A stretch of DNA of 64,000 nucleotides from Effusibacillus consociatus (GTDB lineage: Bacteria; Bacillota; Bacilli; Tumebacillales; Effusibacillaceae), in contig NZ_JBHSHC010000052.1 of assembly GCF_042652925.1 (NCBI RefSeq), positions 1-64,000 on the forward strand, in the 5' to 3' direction. Numbering within the stretch: position 1 is the stretch's first letter; every line of letters starts with the position of its first letter. The notes beneath the pieces are model-generated. The model was not told the DNA's origin. It was given only the letters and a program-made list of their open reading frames with translations, and searched no databases. The translations under genes and the position numbers were made by a program. Below, in pieces: positions 51,978 to 60,288 of the stretch.

Positions 51978-54674
51978 TTGAACGATATTATTACCGTGTC
52001 AAAACATATCAATGCCCAGTGCCATTCCATTCAGGAGGCTGTTCAAAGAGCCGCTCCGGGCTCAACAATCATTGTATATCCGGGTGTGTATCATGAAATG
52101 ATCAGAATCGACAAACATGTGGAGATCATTGGTGATGGTCCTGTGGATGAAATCATTCTCGCGATTTCAGATTCGAATTGCATTATGATGCAAACCGATT
52201 ATGCTGTCATCCGGGGATTCACAATACGTCAGGAAAGCGGCGGAGACAAAGCGGCTGTTGCCATTCCTTGCGGACAGCTTGTGCTTGAGAATTGCGACAT
52301 CAGTGCAAAGGCCGGCGCTGGCATAAGCATTTCCGGCAATGCGAATCCTCTTATTCACCGCTGCCGGATTCACGAAGGGCAAGAAGCAGGAATTTATGTG
52401 TATGACAACGGACGGGGAATTTTGGAGGAATGTCAAATATTCGGCCATGAACACCCGAATGTGGAAATTGCCGGCGGGGGAAATCCAATCTTTCGGCGCT
52501 GTCGGATCTTCCATGGAAAAAATGCCGGTATTTATGCATATGAAGACGGGCTGGGGACCTTCCAGGAATGTGAGATATTCGGGCATGTCCTTGCGGAAGC
52601 AGCCATCTCCCGGGGAGCCAACCCGGTTTTTAAGAACTGCAGAATTCACAGCGGAAACGATGCGGGGGTGTTTGTCGTTGACAACGCGCAGGGAACACTT
52701 GAAGACTGCGATATATTCGGCCATCGTGTTTGCGGTGTCGTGATCAAACAAAACGGCAGAGCGCTGTTCCGGCGCTGCCGGATTCGGGATGGTGAGGGTA
52801 TCGGCGTCTGGGTGAGTGAAAATGGGTTTGGGACACTGGAGGATTGTGATATCTCCGGACACAGAGGTCTTGGCATAACGGTCAGAGACAAAGAGAGTCG
52901 ATTAACGATACACAGGTGCCGGATTGAAGACAAGGTGGATATTGTTTCATCTGATTCGCCTCAGACGGAAAGCGCTTTGACTCAGAATAAAGATGAGCTC
53001 GAAACTCTCTTGAATGAACTGGAGCACTATATCGGTTTGGAGAATGTCAAACAGTCGATTCATGACCTGATCGATTATCTTCAGTATGTCCGGGATCGTA
53101 AACGTCTGGGAGTGAAAACATCTGATACGATCTCACTTCACAGTATTTTTTTAGGAAATCCGGGAACAGGGAAAACGACCATCGCCAGGTTGCTTGGAAG
53201 AATTTTTAAAGCTATGGGATTGCTTGAAATGGGGCATGTCGTGGAAGTGGATCGCCCGGCCCTGATTGCTGAATATGTTGGACAAACCGCCATCAAAACA
53301 GAAAAAATCATTCATGAGGCGATGGGCGGAGTGTTGTTTATTGATGAAGCCTACACGCTGGCAAAACACCTTACCTCCAATGATTACGGTCAAGAAGCGA
53401 TTGATGTGATCCTGAAAAGAATGGAAGACTCCGGCGGTCAGTTTGTCGTTATTGCTGCAGGGTATCCTGAAGAAATGCAGGCCTTTATCGAATCAAACCC
53501 AGGTTTAAAAGACCGCTTTAAAAATTATTTTTGTTTCCAGGACTACACTCCTGATGAAATGATCAGAATTGCCCAGATGATGGCCCAAAAAGAAGAGTAT
53601 ACCTTCAGCCCGCAAGCGGAAGAGTTGTTAAGGGAAGAATTTATCTGTTTGTACAGAAAGAGAGACAAATTTTTCGGAAATGCCCGTTTGGTTCGTAAAT
53701 ATATTGAAAACATCAAGATTCACCATGCCAAACGGTGTTCGAAATTACTCAAAGAACAACGGACTCGAGAAGTTATGACAACGATTCTGGCGGAAGATGT
53801 TGAAGGGATTCTCACATCAGTTCCTTCCAAAACAGTCTCAATCCCAATTAATGAGAAACGTTTATCAGAACTGCTCGAGCAACTTAACAGGATGATCGGC
53901 CTGGAATCTGTAAAAAAGAGTGTATCAGAACTTGTTAAGCTGGTTCGGTATTATAAGGAGGAGGAGAGAGATGTTACGGGAAAGTTTTCCCCGCACCTGC
54001 TGTTCTTAGGAAATCCGGGAACAGGAAAAACAACTGTTGCACGCTTGCTCAGCGAAATTTATGCAGCTCTTGGCGTACTGCCAAAAGGCCATCTGGTTGA
54101 AACTTCACGAGAAGAATTGATTGGTGCTTGGATGGGCCATACCGAAGAAAAAATGAAAAAGGTGATTGATGAGGCAATCGGTGGAGTCCTGTTTATAGAC
54201 GAAGCCTATACATTAAAACCCGCCTTCAATCATGATTATGGGCAATTAGCCATCGATATCCTCTTAAAGCGGATGGAGGATGAACGAGGAAAATTGGTAG
54301 TGATTGCTGCTGGCTATCCGGAAAAGATGGAGCAATTTATAGAAAGCAATCCCGGATTACGATCGCGTTTCAGTCGTGAAATCATATTTGAAGACTATGA
54401 TCCTGATGAACTGATGAGTATTACCGAATTGATGCTAATTGAGCAGGGGTATCGACTGGCTGAAGATGTTTTGGAACAGTTGCTGAAGTATTATCAGGAT
54501 GCATATCAAAACCGTGGATCAAATTTTGGCAATGGCCGTCTTGTGCGAAACATCGTGGAAGAAGCGGTTAAAAATGCTACACTGAGGTTGGCTGAACTTC
54601 CTCCGGGAGGTCGCAGGCATGAAAATGCTTATGTAATCCATAGAAGCGATATAGGGTTTCTGAAGAATGATTAA
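51978..54674 (+). CDS. Beta-helix protein fused to two CbxX/CfxQ-type AAA+ ATPase domains
   Basis: An 898-residue protein from TTG 51978 behind AAAGGAGGTGG. Residues about 15-325 form a right-handed parallel beta-helix of the NosD/pectate-lyase fold, with repeats of about 46 residues (ANPLIHRCRIHEGQEAGIYV, then LEECQIFGH). Two AAA+ domains follow: Walker A GNPGTGKTT at about 393-401 and 678-686; Walker B GGVLFIDEAYT at about 450-460 and 734-744. Both keep their key residues. The AAA+ domains are like SpoVK, EccA and RuBisCO-activase CbxX. No signal peptide. Last gene of the glycosyltransferase run. Confidence 0.9.
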   Translation: MNDIITVSKHINAQCHSIQEAVQRAAPGSTIIVYPGVYHEMIRIDKHVEIIGDGPVDEIILAISDSNCIMMQTDYAVIRGFTIRQESGGDKAAVAIPCGQLVLENCDISAKAGAGISISGNANPLIHRCRIHEGQEAGIYVYDNGRGILEECQIFGHEHPNVEIAGGGNPIFRRCRIFHGKNAGIYAYEDGLGTFQECEIFGHVLAEAAISRGANPVFKNCRIHSGNDAGVFVVDNAQGTLEDCDIFGHRVCGVVIKQNGRALFRRCRIRDGEGIGVWVSENGFGTLEDCDISGHRGLGITVRDKESRLTIHRCRIEDKVDIVSSDSPQTESALTQNKDELETLLNELEHYIGLENVKQSIHDLIDYLQYVRDRKRLGVKTSDTISLHSIFLGNPGTGKTTIARLLGRIFKAMGLLEMGHVVEVDRPALIAEYVGQTAIKTEKIIHEAMGGVLFIDEAYTLAKHLTSNDYGQEAIDVILKRMEDSGGQFVVIAAGYPEEMQAFIESNPGLKDRFKNYFCFQDYTPDEMIRIAQMMAQKEEYTFSPQAEELLREEFICLYRKRDKFFGNARLVRKYIENIKIHHAKRCSKLLKEQRTREVMTTILAEDVEGILTSVPSKTVSIPINEKRLSELLEQLNRMIGLESVKKSVSELVKLVRYYKEEERDVTGKFSPHLLFLGNPGTGKTTVARLLSEIYAALGVLPKGHLVETSREELIGAWMGHTEEKMKKVIDEAIGGVLFIDEAYTLKPAFNHDYGQLAIDILLKRMEDERGKLVVIAAGYPEKMEQFIESNPGLRSRFSREIIFEDYDPDELMSITELMLIEQGYRLAEDVLEQLLKYYQDAYQNRGSNFGNGRLVRNIVEEAVKNATLRLAELPPGGRRHENAYVIHRSDIGFLKND

Positions 54675-54696
54675 CAAAACAAAACAAAGCAAAAAC

Positions 54697-54736
54697 ACCT
54701 CCGTCGGTTTTTTGGGTTCGGAGGTCAAGTTTTTTT
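54697..54736. terminator. Terminator between the AAA+ gene and the convergent DUF6385-like gene
   Basis: ACCTCCG (54697-54703) pairs with CGGAGGT (54719-54725), followed by CAAGTTTTTTTT and preceded by an A-rich run. Confidence 0.75.
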
Positions 54737-55345
54737 TGACGATTGCTCTTGAGCTTGGAAAAAAATATCAATTTTCGCTGTGTTTCCTTTTTCAATCGAT
54801 CGAAAAGAGACCCGTGTGAATTTGGAAAAGCGAAGCGGGACAAATACATGATTTTTGCCGGGTTCAATTGTTATGGGGAACGTATCAAGAAAGAAATCCG
54901 AATTGTTGGGACTGATTTCGATTTGTGCCTCAATCTTTGTATTCTTACTGCGATTCGCCACCATATATGTGACTGTTGTTTTCAAAGAAGTATTCTGTGA
55001 CGGTATAGATTGAAATTCATCTCCGGCGATCAGTCCTTTGAATTTCAACTCCGTAAAAGTGAGACAGGGAATTCCACCCTGAATTTTCAAATTGTCTGCA
55101 CGGAGCGTGTCGCTGTTAATTTTGGAAGCCTTAATTTTTCCAGTTTTTATGATCTTGGTTTTTATTTGCCACGGTATTTTAGGTGACTTTATTTTACCCA
55201 ACTTTATTTTGCGGACGTTTTTTGTACGCAATCTTTTAACTTGCAGTGGATTGGATTTTTTGCTCTTTATTACCGCAGCCTGTCTGAGATTTGGAAGGGA
55301 CATAAACGTTTTTGCGGGATGATAGAGCCATCGTTTTTTTTTCAT
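54725..55345 (-). CDS. DUF6385-like protein with a lysine-rich N-terminus
   Basis: A 206-residue reverse-strand protein. The C-terminal part (IEAQIEISPNNSDFFLDTF ... FVPLRFSKFTRVSFRSI, then IDIFFQAQ) has the same fold signature as the repeat protein at 39446. The N-terminal 70 residues contain repeated Lys-Ile units (IKLGKIKSPKIP, IIKTGKIKASKI), strongly basic and possibly able to bind an anionic surface. ATG 55345 has a weak GGTGAT site; the frame is open to 55357. No signal peptide. It is AT-richer than its neighbours. Confidence 0.7.
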   Translation of the reverse strand: MKKKRWLYHPAKTFMSLPNLRQAAVIKSKKSNPLQVKRLRTKNVRKIKLGKIKSPKIPWQIKTKIIKTGKIKASKINSDTLRADNLKIQGGIPCLTFTELKFKGLIAGDEFQSIPSQNTSLKTTVTYMVANRSKNTKIEAQIEISPNNSDFFLDTFPITIEPGKNHVFVPLRFSKFTRVSFRSIEKGNTAKIDIFFQAQEQSSKKT

Positions 55346-55629
55346 TAGTATCACCACATCTTTTTGGCATCCACCTAGAGTATATGTTCTTCGGGAACAG
55401 AAAGTGCTTTTACCGTTTTAGTTTATGTGTCAACTGCACAGTTTGCGAAAGAGGATGGAAAGAATTCCGGAAGGGGGCTGGCTTTGCGAGAAAATGCACG
55501 AAATTGTACTGAATTCGATGGCAGAATGAAGTGGCCAAACCTGACATGCTCATGATATTCTTAAATGAGTATATATTCATATTTTTAAGTAAAATTACGT
55601 CGATTGAGCATGGAGGATTCCCTCACCCG
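55346..55629. other. AT-rich intergenic region, no gene seen
   Basis: About 280 bases between the divergent DUF6385-like gene and the RsbT-like gene. Open frames here lack ribosome binding sites and known motifs. It should hold promoters for both directions, but I could not identify them with confidence. Confidence 0.5.
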
Positions 55630-56022
55630 ATGACATTTCAGAAAGTAAACATTAGTTCAGAAGATGATGTTTATTTTGCGTTAAGCACCGTTCGTCGCCT
55701 GATGAAGCAGCTGAGGTTTTCTGATCTGGAGCAGCAAAAGGTTTTCGTCAGTGTTTCGGAGTTGACCCGAAATATTTTGGACCATGCCGGAAGGAAGGGC
55801 ATTTTTTATTGCGAAATCTTCGATCATGGGTTACGTATTGAGGTACTTGATCAAGGTCCCGGGATTTCAAATATAGACGATGTTTTGGATGGGAAAAAGA
55901 CACCATCTTCACGTGGATTGGGATTGGGGTTATCCGGTGTCAAGAGATTAATGGATGAATTCTATATCGAGACTTCGACGGGAGGAACTAAAGTTGTGGC
56001 GGTCAAACGGGGAAGAAAATAA
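55630..56022 (+). CDS. RsbT-like serine/threonine kinase (GHKL ATPase)
   Basis: A 130-residue protein close in size to RsbT. ATP-binding boxes: SELTRNILDHAG (N box), VLDQGPGI (G1) and SRGLGLGLSGVKRLMDEF (G2). RsbT phosphorylates STAS proteins of the stressosome, and the overlapping downstream gene ends in an RsbR-like STAS domain, so they probably interact. ATG 55630 has GGAGG 13 bases upstream, a rather long gap; an earlier start is possible. Confidence 0.82.
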   Translation: MTFQKVNISSEDDVYFALSTVRRLMKQLRFSDLEQQKVFVSVSELTRNILDHAGRKGIFYCEIFDHGLRIEVLDQGPGISNIDDVLDGKKTPSSRGLGLGLSGVKRLMDEFYIETSTGGTKVVAVKRGRK

Positions 56023-57532
56023 TGACACATCAATGGACAGTACGTTAAGCCGTTTGGCTTCAATAGGACAAATAGCGGCTGGAATAGCACACGAAGTTCG
56101 AAATCCATTGACGACGGTTAAGGGATTTCTGCAATTGATGGAAGAGGAATCACCGCATATGTATTTGGAAATTGCGAGCTCGGAATTGGATCGGGCAATT
56201 TCCACGCTGCAAAATTTGTTGCAGGTTTCCAAGCCGGATTTGCAAGATGAGCCCTATGTGCCTATTAATCTTTGCATAGAATTGGAGTCTTTACTTTACT
56301 TGTTCCAGGACCAAATCTATCGCGTACGAATTGAAAGAAACTTTCGCAATACGGACGAGATTGTCTACGGGAAGAAAAATCAGCTGAAGAAAGCATTTTT
56401 TAATCTCTTGAAAAATGCTTTCGAAGCGATTCCGGACAAAGGAACCATCACAATCGAACATTACAGAATGGGGAACTGTGTGTATATCCGCATTCGTGAC
56501 ACCGGGGTCGGTATACCTGCAGAGAAGCTTGAACTGTTGGGAACCCCTTTTTTTACCACCAAGGATGAAGGCACGGGCATGGGGTTAACTCAAGTGTTTT
56601 CAACGATCTACCAACATGGAGCGAAAATCGATGTAGACAGCACGGTTAGGGCAGGAACCACATTTACGATTCAATTTCCGACTGACGTTACACATCAAAT
56701 GGGAGTGATTGATTTGGATCTGCAGTATGAAAACGGTCAGAGCTTTAAAGAATTTTTTGAACAGAATCGGAGTCGATTTTATGAAGTATTGTTTTCCGAT
56801 ACCAAAACAGTTATGGACCAAGTTGAAGATGCTGCTTACAGACAAAATATTCGCGAGGTTTGTGATAATATGGCCGACCTTATTAATGAAGACCGGTATC
56901 ATGAATTGATTATGCTGGCTAGAGAACGGGGAAAAATTGGCGCAAAAAATGATGTTCCTTTAGTCGTAAAACTGGAATTGATTCAGGGCTTCCGGAAAGT
57001 GTACTGGGACTTTTTATATAACTACTATAAAAATTCAGAGCTCGATGCAGAAGGCTTTTTTCAAATTGGGATCAAAACAAATTTTATCTTTGACAATTAT
57101 GTTTCTCATTATTTCTCGAGCTATATGGAATTCAAAGATGAATTGCTTCGTGCCCACCGGGAGATGGTTGATGAATTGTCTGTACCGATTATTCCATTAT
57201 CATCTTCAATGGCGGTGCTGCCTATTGTTGGGACATTCGATACATACAGGGCGAAAAAAGTTCAGGAACAGACACTCACTCAGATCGCCAGCCTTAAAAT
57301 ACAAAGAATTATTATCGATTTATCAGGTGTTGCATTTATGGATACGGCGGTTGTCGGACATCTGTTTCGAATTGTAGAAGGGATTGGTTTGCTGGGCTGT
57401 AAAGCTATTATCACGGGTATACGTCCGGAAATTGCGAATACCATGATTGAATTGGGCATTTCATTTACTGAAAAGGTAGACACCAAAGCAACTCTGCAGC
57501 AAGCCTTGGAGGACTACCAGTTGGTTCGATAA
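55994..57532 (+). CDS. Histidine kinase fused to an RsbR-like STAS domain
   Basis: A 512-residue soluble protein. His33 in GIAHEVRNPLTTVKGFLQL is the phospho-acceptor, with the sequence style of Bacillus sporulation kinases. The catalytic domain has NLLKNAFEA, IRDTGVGIP and GTGMGLTQV (to about 225). A helical region follows, then a STAS domain (about 390-505) containing PIVGTFDTYRA and DLSGVAFMDTAVVGHLF. TTG 55994 is eight bases from GGAGG and overlaps the RsbT-like gene; ATG 56033 is the alternative. No response regulator is nearby. Confidence 0.82.
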   Translation: MWRSNGEENNDTSMDSTLSRLASIGQIAAGIAHEVRNPLTTVKGFLQLMEEESPHMYLEIASSELDRAISTLQNLLQVSKPDLQDEPYVPINLCIELESLLYLFQDQIYRVRIERNFRNTDEIVYGKKNQLKKAFFNLLKNAFEAIPDKGTITIEHYRMGNCVYIRIRDTGVGIPAEKLELLGTPFFTTKDEGTGMGLTQVFSTIYQHGAKIDVDSTVRAGTTFTIQFPTDVTHQMGVIDLDLQYENGQSFKEFFEQNRSRFYEVLFSDTKTVMDQVEDAAYRQNIREVCDNMADLINEDRYHELIMLARERGKIGAKNDVPLVVKLELIQGFRKVYWDFLYNYYKNSELDAEGFFQIGIKTNFIFDNYVSHYFSSYMEFKDELLRAHREMVDELSVPIIPLSSSMAVLPIVGTFDTYRAKKVQEQTLTQIASLKIQRIIIDLSGVAFMDTAVVGHLFRIVEGIGLLGCKAIITGIRPEIANTMIELGISFTEKVDTKATLQQALEDYQLVR

Positions 57533-57545
57533 TAGGGAAAATTGG

Positions 57546-57573
57546 AAAAAGGGGCAAATAGCCCCTTTTTATT
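57546..57573 (+). terminator. Terminator after the kinase gene
   Basis: AAAAAGGGGC, loop AAATA, GCCCCTTTTT. Confidence 0.85.
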
Positions 57574-57577
57574 TTGT

Positions 57578-57604
57578 GCATACTACCTAAACAGGGTGCA
57601 ATTA
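57578..57604 (+). promoter_or_regulatory. Sigma-F-like promoter of dacF
   Basis: GCATA (57578-57582) fits the sigma-F/G -35 and GGTGCAATTA (57595-57604) fits the sigma-F -10, but the spacer of 12 bases is short. dacF is a sigma-F gene in B. subtilis. ATTTTGTGCATACTA also occurs before the peptidase at 8911. Confidence 0.4.
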
Positions 57605-57624
57605 TCGAAGGAGGTATTCACTGT

Positions 57625-58836
57625 ATGTGGGGTAGGATAATGAAACGAACAGTCTTGGCGGGGCTTGCAGCATGTGTTGTGGCAGGTGCGGCTCTGCTGC
57701 CTGTAACCTCAGCAAGGGCTGCCGATATGAAACCGGATGATGGCAAAGGACAAGTTCAAATTGCCAAACAAGCCGCATCAGCGATCGTGATGGATGCCGC
57801 AACAGGTCAGGTGCTTTTTGAAAAAAACAGCCATGAGAAATTACCGCCTGCCAGCATCACCAAAATCATGACGATGTTGCTGGTTATGGAAGCGCTTGAG
57901 TCAGGCAAAGTGAAATTATCCGATAAGATCCGAACAAGTGAGCGAGCGGCTTCGATGGGAGGATCCCAGATTTTCCTTGAACCGGGTGAAGAAATGACAC
58001 TTGAAGATATGATGAAAGGAATTGCTCTCGGCTCAGCTAATGATGCTTCCGTTGCAGTGGCTGAACACTTGGCAGGTTCGGAGGAAGAATTTGTCCGCCT
58101 GATGAATCAGCGTGCTCAGGAGTTGGGCTTGAAGAATACCCATTTCTCCAACTGCAATGGATTGCCGGTGGAAAACCATTATACGTCTGCGTACGATATC
58201 GCGGTCATGTCCAGAGAACTGTTGAAACACGAACCCGTGCTCAAGTGGACGGCCATGTATCAGGATTATTTGCGAAAAGACACAGAGAGGCCATTTTGGT
58301 TGGTCAATACGAACAAGCTGGTTCGTTTCTACCAGGGCGTTGACGGATTGAAGACCGGATTCACCAACGAATCAAAATACTGTCTTTCCGCAACGGCAAA
58401 GCGCGGTGAATTCCGTGTGATTGCAGTCGTAATGGGTGAGCCGACAAGCCCGCAAAGGAACGCCGACATTGCAGGAATGTTTGATTGGGCGTTCGCCAAC
58501 TTCTACAGTGAACCGATCTACAAAAAAGGACAGGTGGTGCAACTGGGGCGTATTGACAAAGGATATCCTGCCGTAATTCCGATGATTGCAGGTGATACGG
58601 TCGGCATCCTGATGAAAAAGGGAGAAAAGAAAGATTCGTTTACTCAAAAAGTTGAATTCCTTCCGGTTCGGGCACCGCTGAAAAAGGGAGACGTTGTCGG
58701 CCATGTGGTGGTTTATAAAAACGGGCTGGAAATTGGAAGAACTGAAATTCTTGCAGCGCAAGATGTGGATAAGGCCGGCGTTGCTTCCATGTTTAAGCGG
58801 ACTATGGCAAGCTGGTTGCGGCTGGGGTCATCATAA
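57625..58836 (+). CDS. dacF: D-alanyl-D-alanine carboxypeptidase DacF
   Basis: A 403-residue penicillin-binding protein that trims the terminal D-Ala of peptidoglycan stems, in spore formers acting on spore cortex. Signal peptide about 1-33 (ends SARAAD). Active site SITK (Ser77), GSAND (SxN, near 136) and DGLKTGFTNE (KTG near 241). ATG 57625 is nine bases from GAAGGAGG. It normally stands directly before spoIIAA; two genes intervene here. Confidence 0.93.
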   Translation: MWGRIMKRTVLAGLAACVVAGAALLPVTSARAADMKPDDGKGQVQIAKQAASAIVMDAATGQVLFEKNSHEKLPPASITKIMTMLLVMEALESGKVKLSDKIRTSERAASMGGSQIFLEPGEEMTLEDMMKGIALGSANDASVAVAEHLAGSEEEFVRLMNQRAQELGLKNTHFSNCNGLPVENHYTSAYDIAVMSRELLKHEPVLKWTAMYQDYLRKDTERPFWLVNTNKLVRFYQGVDGLKTGFTNESKYCLSATAKRGEFRVIAVVMGEPTSPQRNADIAGMFDWAFANFYSEPIYKKGQVVQLGRIDKGYPAVIPMIAGDTVGILMKKGEKKDSFTQKVEFLPVRAPLKKGDVVGHVVVYKNGLEIGRTEILAAQDVDKAGVASMFKRTMASWLRLGSS

Positions 58837-58845
58837 AGAAAACGA

Positions 58846-58876
58846 AGGGACTCGTGAATTGCGAGTCCCTTTTTCG
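58846..58876. terminator. Terminator after dacF
   Basis: AGGGACTCG (58846-58854), GAATTG loop region, CGAGTCCCT (58862-58870), TTTTT. It can also serve the convergent XRE gene. Confidence 0.85.
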
Positions 58877-58878
58877 AG

Positions 58879-60165
58879 CTAAACAACGGTTTTCTCACGC
58901 AAATTATTCTCTACTGCCTTTTGCATTCGTTGGAATGTTTCGGTGGCAGACATGTAATTTCCTTGCCGCTTGTATATATCGGACAACAAAGTGAACGCAC
59001 GGGTGAGTTCGGCCACGCGATGCTGTTTTTGACACAGGTAGATCAACTGTTCGCAATTGTAGATGCCTTCGGTGTACTGTTCCCGTTTGAGACAGATGTT
59101 CGACAGAATCCGATACACTTGAATTAATGTTTCATAGTCGTTGTCGCCAAATGCCAGAGCTTTTTCGCAGTGGGCCTTTGCCAGATCATATCGGTCAAGT
59201 CGATAGAAAATTTTTGCGATCACAGAGTGGATGTGTGCGATCACTTCCATCACTTCGACATCCGCTTGTTCCAGACAATCCTCAAGCAAACGGAGCGCAT
59301 CATCGGAACGGCCATTTTCATCCATGATCTGGGCAAGAGTGATCTTCATATAAGTTGTTTCTGAACGCATGTTCAAGGTCTTATAGATTGCAATTGCGTC
59401 ATGCGCAAATTCTTCCGCTTTCTTGAAAAGGCCCAGATCCCGGTACACCTCGCAGAAAGTACGGGATAAAGTAGCGAGTTTGGGCATGTCGTTAGACCGT
59501 TCCAGGAAAGTTTGAACCCTGCGCAGAGTGTCCAGTGCATCCGCATTGTCGCCTAATTTGTTCTGTGATTGGGCAAGCAGAAGCATCACATCCGAAATCC
59601 GGTCAACATCAATTTGACTCTGCCGAAGTCCAATTGTGACAGCTTTATTCCAGTGAAAATTGGCCAGAACGAGATTGCCTCTCTCGTATTCAACCGTACC
59701 CATCGCACGTAATGCTGTTACTGCATACCCCGGTTCGTCTTTGCTCATCGAATCATGAACGATCTCTTCGTAAAGTTCGAGAGCTTTCTCAATTTCACCT
59801 TGCTTTTGCAGACAATAGGCGAGATCCAGTTTGATTAGGGAAGTTTCGAGATGAGGAATGGGTTCGCTAAGGAGTTCTCCAAGAAGCTGGGAAGCCGATT
59901 CAAAATTGTCCGCCTCCATTAACATGCGGGCATATTTTAATGTACCGTTTTTTGCGATTTTCGCTTGAATGTCTTCAAGAAAATATTGAATGGTGACGCC
60001 AAGGCGTTCCGCCAGCTCACCTAACAATTTATGCGAAGGACTTGCTTTATCCGCTTCAATCTGACTGATCATGCTGGGAGTAACCAAACCATCGCCCAGT
60101 TCACTTTGGGTCATCTTCTTGCTGCGACGAAGTTCTTTGATTTTTTGTCCTAATGTTTTATGCAT
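58879..60165 (-). CDS. XRE-family regulator with TPR domain
   Basis: A 428-residue protein. The N-terminal helix-turn-helix covers about 6-62 (LGQKIKELRRSKKMTQSELG, VTPSMISQIEADKASPS). The rest is TPR-like helical repeats to the end. This layout is shared with peptide-sensing regulators (Rgg/PlcR/NprR-like), although no propeptide gene is visible nearby. It sits between dacF and the CoA-disulfide-reductase-like gene, divergent from the latter, which it may control. It is not a usual member of the dacF-spoIIA region. Confidence 0.82.
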   Translation of the reverse strand: MHKTLGQKIKELRRSKKMTQSELGDGLVTPSMISQIEADKASPSHKLLGELAERLGVTIQYFLEDIQAKIAKNGTLKYARMLMEADNFESASQLLGELLSEPIPHLETSLIKLDLAYCLQKQGEIEKALELYEEIVHDSMSKDEPGYAVTALRAMGTVEYERGNLVLANFHWNKAVTIGLRQSQIDVDRISDVMLLLAQSQNKLGDNADALDTLRRVQTFLERSNDMPKLATLSRTFCEVYRDLGLFKKAEEFAHDAIAIYKTLNMRSETTYMKITLAQIMDENGRSDDALRLLEDCLEQADVEVMEVIAHIHSVIAKIFYRLDRYDLAKAHCEKALAFGDNDYETLIQVYRILSNICLKREQYTEGIYNCEQLIYLCQKQHRVAELTRAFTLLSDIYKRQGNYMSATETFQRMQKAVENNLREKTVV

Positions 60166-60205
60166 GCGATACGATCCCCCTGTTTCCTTTACCCCATATT
60201 ATTGT

Positions 60206-60233
60206 ACTATTCATTGTTGATAAGGGGAATAGT
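60206..60233. promoter_or_regulatory. Possible operator in the XRE-flavoprotein divergent region
   Basis: Inverted repeat ACTATTC (60206-60212) and GAATAGT (60227-60233) in the 120-base divergent region. It may be a binding site for the XRE regulator; based on symmetry only. Confidence 0.3.
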
Positions 60234-60288
60234 GATTGTGAAAAAGACCCGAAAAATCATAAAGAAGATGACACCGGAGGGGGTTACT

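Noticed and set aside
52020..52950. Pectate lyase activity of the beta-helix domain
   Set aside because: The repeats show the fold only; no catalytic Asp/Arg cluster of polysaccharide lyases could be recognised, and there is no signal peptide.
55312..55512. Forward open frame of 66 codons in the AT-rich intergenic region
   Set aside because: It overlaps the start of the DUF6385-like gene, has no ribosome binding site and resembles no family.
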